Assembly: GCA_934654805.1 (NCBI GenBank)
Contig: CAKUGW010000136.1
Location: forward strand, 1-7,435
Origin: an uncultured Kiritimatiellota bacterium
GTDB lineage: Bacteria > Verrucomicrobiota > Kiritimatiellia > RFP12 > UBA1067
Reading direction: 5' to 3'
Length of the DNA stretch: 7,435 nucleotides
Positions within the stretch are counted from its first letter, which is position 1. Every line of letters begins with the position of its first letter. The translations under genes were made by a program, and so were the position numbers. A model generated the notes under the pieces. That model did not search any database, was not told where the DNA came from, and was given only the letters and a program-made list of their open reading frames with translations. Positions 6,901 through 7,435 of the stretch are shown piece after piece.

Positions 6901-7046
6901 TGCCGATGGCGTTTTCGGGCGGCTTCGGCGCGGAGCTGCGCCAGTCCATCGGCATCGGCTCGGTGGGCGGCATCCTCGTCTCGTCGCTCGTCTCGCTCTA
7001 TTTCATCCCCTGCCTCTGCGCGCTCGGCCGCGACCGCCGCCGGTAG
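3963..7046 (+). CDS. RND-family efflux permease (AcrB/HAE1-like) lacking the TM4 aspartates
   Basis: This 1027-residue inner-membrane permease has the full RND architecture: TM1 after MFLSDFSLKRPIAM, a first periplasmic porter loop (about 32-330), TM2-6 (about 335-500), TM7 (about 530-550), a second porter loop (about 555-860), and TM8-12 to the C-terminus. Family signatures include GYDITPSMDVPYVTV, VYPGASPEEIE, DVREKIDLIKNELP, NATPVVTLALSG, LADWRTA near TM2-3 and RPILMS near TM11. Classical pumps carry Asp-Asp in TM4 (GxxVDDAIVVVEN) and Lys in TM10. Here TM4 reads GILVANSIVVLEN, with Ala399-Asn400, and TM10 reads GVVVNAAILLMD, with Asn934 where AcrB has Lys940. The remainder looks intact, with no frameshift. 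The start at 3963 fits the usual N-terminus, although no Shine-Dalgarno precedes it. It is the last gene of the efflux operon, 41 bases after the adaptor stop. The fold is certain. The substrate, and whether it is proton-driven in the usual way, are not. Confidence 0.93.
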   Translation: MFLSDFSLKRPIAMTVVLIVLGLFGYLAFRTVGYDITPSMDVPYVTVTVVYPGASPEEIETSVAKRLEDAATQVNGLKHVTATCANNFCQLLLEFEGDRDVDVMATDVREKIDLIKNELPSGAEQPKVLKYDMNATPVVTLALSGTADVGALYDYADDKLKARFSVLAGVAQVELIGGEKREVVVEIDRERLAAKGLTVAEVVQKVGKGNLKVPSGDVDDHGRSIPVMFDAEAATPQGLGDVELGAPRGAKVYLRDVATFGFGSKKAETLGFYDGRPAVLLKITKRGEANALKTVQLVRQTFGEVSAQLSEGLKLDWVRDDGDFVQASVGDGFSSIWQSILLTGVILVLFLADWRTACAAFVSIPVTVVVTMVVFPAFGYTFDLITMSAIGITTGILVANSIVVLENIAKRTQEAGAAGAAGGKAVVARAAGEIALAVFASALTNVVVFLPIGTMKTVVGKILSPFAVVITAATFASLLVSFTLTPILAALLAGRGEGVNRLLAKALAPWNLLYRGLERGYNVTLGGLLRHPWLATLAIAALTAVAFRLVAPGVRMDFIPTFDKAELTVRLEFPPDFALAQTAARANALAAKLAAARDAAGEPLVLRQAIAVGKTQGVAGQVSQGAHLAEITVVLKPVTGRRETIFAAAERMREICRAEPDVVWSVLVPSVVGGAGQQIALRVRGDDFDAIDRAALAAARESAASPDCADVEHTVRPGRPEVRLFPNRAVLNDVGVSPDALGLTLRASLAGLTPATFTKGDRSYDVRVRLKGEEGVEQVPALNFPGPDGVPFALGTLATERRRLQRVQIVRSDKRRAMTVYGDAAEGRGLGPAIDAMERIAASKLGPGMDTKLGGTAELMGETVEEFKSVTVIAIALTYLLLAAVLESWTQPFIILFTIPFSYLGLFAAIRLAGTTLSIFGLLAGIMLVGVVVNAAILLMDERSNLLKAGVPNREAVRRAAATRFRPILMSCAAALFGMLPMAFSGGFGAELRQSIGIGSVGGILVSSLVSLYFIPCLCALGRDRRR

Positions 7047-7109
7047 CCAGGGCGTCTGTTCGCGCGACCGAAGGCACGGAAGATGCTGCGGCCTGACGAG
7101 TGACGGTCG

Positions 7110-7127
7110 CAGGGCGCCTCTGTTTTT
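7110..7127 (+). terminator. Weak intrinsic terminator-like hairpin after the RND gene
   Basis: CAGGG (7110-7114) can pair with CTCTG (7118-7122), including one G-U pair, around a CGC loop, and is followed at once by TTTTT (7123-7127). It is a short stem of five pairs with a minimal T run, so termination would be partial at best. It overlaps the promoter of the next gene. Confidence 0.3.
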
Positions 7128-7135
7128 GGTATAAT
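7127..7135 (+). promoter_or_regulatory. Extended -10 promoter (TGGTATAAT) of the right-edge gene
   Basis: TATAAT at 7130-7135 is a perfect consensus -10 box and is preceded by TG at 7127-7128, giving the extended -10 form TGnTATAAT. No convincing -35 lies 16-18 bp upstream (TCGCAG at 7107-7112 is poor), which is typical of extended -10 promoters. Transcription would begin near 7142, about 20 nt before the ATG at 7163. Confidence 0.6.
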
Positions 7136-7162
7136 GCGCGGCATCATTCTGATTCTTGCGTC

Positions 7163-7435
7163 ATGATTTCCATTCTTGTCTTGGCTGTCGGCATCGCCTT
7201 TCCGAAGGAAGGGCAGAGACTGCCGTTTGTCACGCGGTGCTACGTGTCCGGCGCGGTCGCGCCCGGCGTGACCAATGTCGTCGTGCAGGGGCGTGACGTT
7301 GCCGTGCATCCGATGGGCGGCTGGGTGACGATGGCGGATGTCGTTGAGGGCACCAACGTGATCGAGGCCGCAGGCGTGCGGCGAACCTTCGTCGTCGGCA
7401 GGCGCCCGACGCCACGCCCGCGCGCGGCCGCGACC
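7163..7435 (+). CDS. Exported protein with Ig-like/beta-sandwich N-terminal region, 3'-truncated
   Basis: The frame is open from ATG 7163 to the window edge (91 codons). The N-terminus MISILVLAVGIAF looks like a short signal peptide without the usual basic residues, followed by PKEGQRLPFVTRCYVSG. Residues about 31-77 (V-A-P-G-V-T-N-V-V-V-Q-G-R-D-V-A-V...G-G-W-V-T-M-A-D-V-V-E-G-T-N-V-I-E) have the pattern of a small secreted beta-sandwich, in which short strands alternate with an 'NG...G.W...V.L..G.N.I' rhythm as in glucodextranase-B-like or Ig-like modules. The last visible part is Arg/Pro/Ala-rich (G-R-R-P-T-P-R-P-R), probably a linker to a following domain. The FPxEGQRLP...CYVxGA start reminds me of cell-wall amidase-like proteins in PVC bacteria, but the catalytic part lies outside the window, so this is only a guess. 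No Shine-Dalgarno precedes the start. It has its own promoter and is probably not part of the efflux operon. Confidence 0.6.
   Translation, partial: MISILVLAVGIAFPKEGQRLPFVTRCYVSGAVAPGVTNVVVQGRDVAVHPMGGWVTMADVVEGTNVIEAAGVRRTFVVGRRPTPRPRAAAT

Noticed and set aside
5033..7096. 687-codon open frame on the plus strand inside the RND gene
   Set aside because: The composition is almost only Arg, Gly, Ala and Asp, with low-complexity runs and no family signature; the RND frame explains the sequence fully.
7064..7110. 7-bp inverted repeat GCGACCG / CGGTCGC with a 33-base loop after the RND gene
   Set aside because: The loop is long, the arm is GC-rich and no T run follows it directly; a chance match in this composition is likely. 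The smaller hairpin at 7110-7122 fits a terminator better.
1..7435. Mobile elements, CRISPR arrays, tRNA or rRNA genes
   Set aside because: No transposase or integrase motifs, no regularly spaced repeats with spacers and no tRNA or rRNA-like sequence were seen. The only repeats are the short ones listed.

Overview
The window is a GC-rich bacterial segment with strongly G/C-biased third codon positions. All recognisable genes lie on the + strand and are tightly packed. Taxonomy cannot be fixed from the sequence alone. The TolC lipoprotein and the RND pump indicate a Gram-negative (diderm) cell. The overall style, including genes without a Shine-Dalgarno sequence and the protein at the right edge, recalls the PVC superphylum (Verrucomicrobiota/Kiritimatiellota-like). 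That placement is a low-confidence impression, not a result.

Layout: (1) 3-734 is the 5'-truncated end of dapB (lysine/diaminopimelate pathway). Its stop overlaps by four bases (ATGA) the start of (2) a 189-residue UbiA-family membrane protein, 731-1300, which looks short for the family. (3) The gap 1301-1396 holds a CT dinucleotide tract, a good sigma-70-type promoter (TTGACG, 17 bp, TATCCT) and two identical AGACACGTGT repeats whose palindromic cores are 32 bp apart, an operator-like arrangement. (4) 1397-7046 is a three-gene efflux operon in the order TolC-like outer-membrane lipoprotein, periplasmic adaptor (MFP), RND inner-membrane permease. A possible 21-codon ORF links the first two genes. 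A 34-base all-pyrimidine tract made of TTCTTCC repeats abuts the RND start codon in place of a ribosome binding site. (5) 7047-7162 holds a weak terminator-like hairpin and an extended -10 promoter (TGGTATAAT). (6) From 7163 to the right edge runs the beginning of an exported protein with a likely beta-sandwich N-terminal region.

Together the efflux genes should form a tripartite pump spanning both membranes: the RND trimer in the inner membrane, the adaptor (with a recognisable R-L-T version of the TolC-docking motif) in the periplasm, and the outer-membrane channel. The most notable feature is that the RND permease lacks both TM4 aspartates of the classical proton relay (VAN instead of VDD) and has Asn in place of the TM10 lysine. 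Its energy coupling, or whether it acts as a conventional pump at all, is therefore an open question. No transcriptional regulator is encoded in the window, although the promoter looks regulated.
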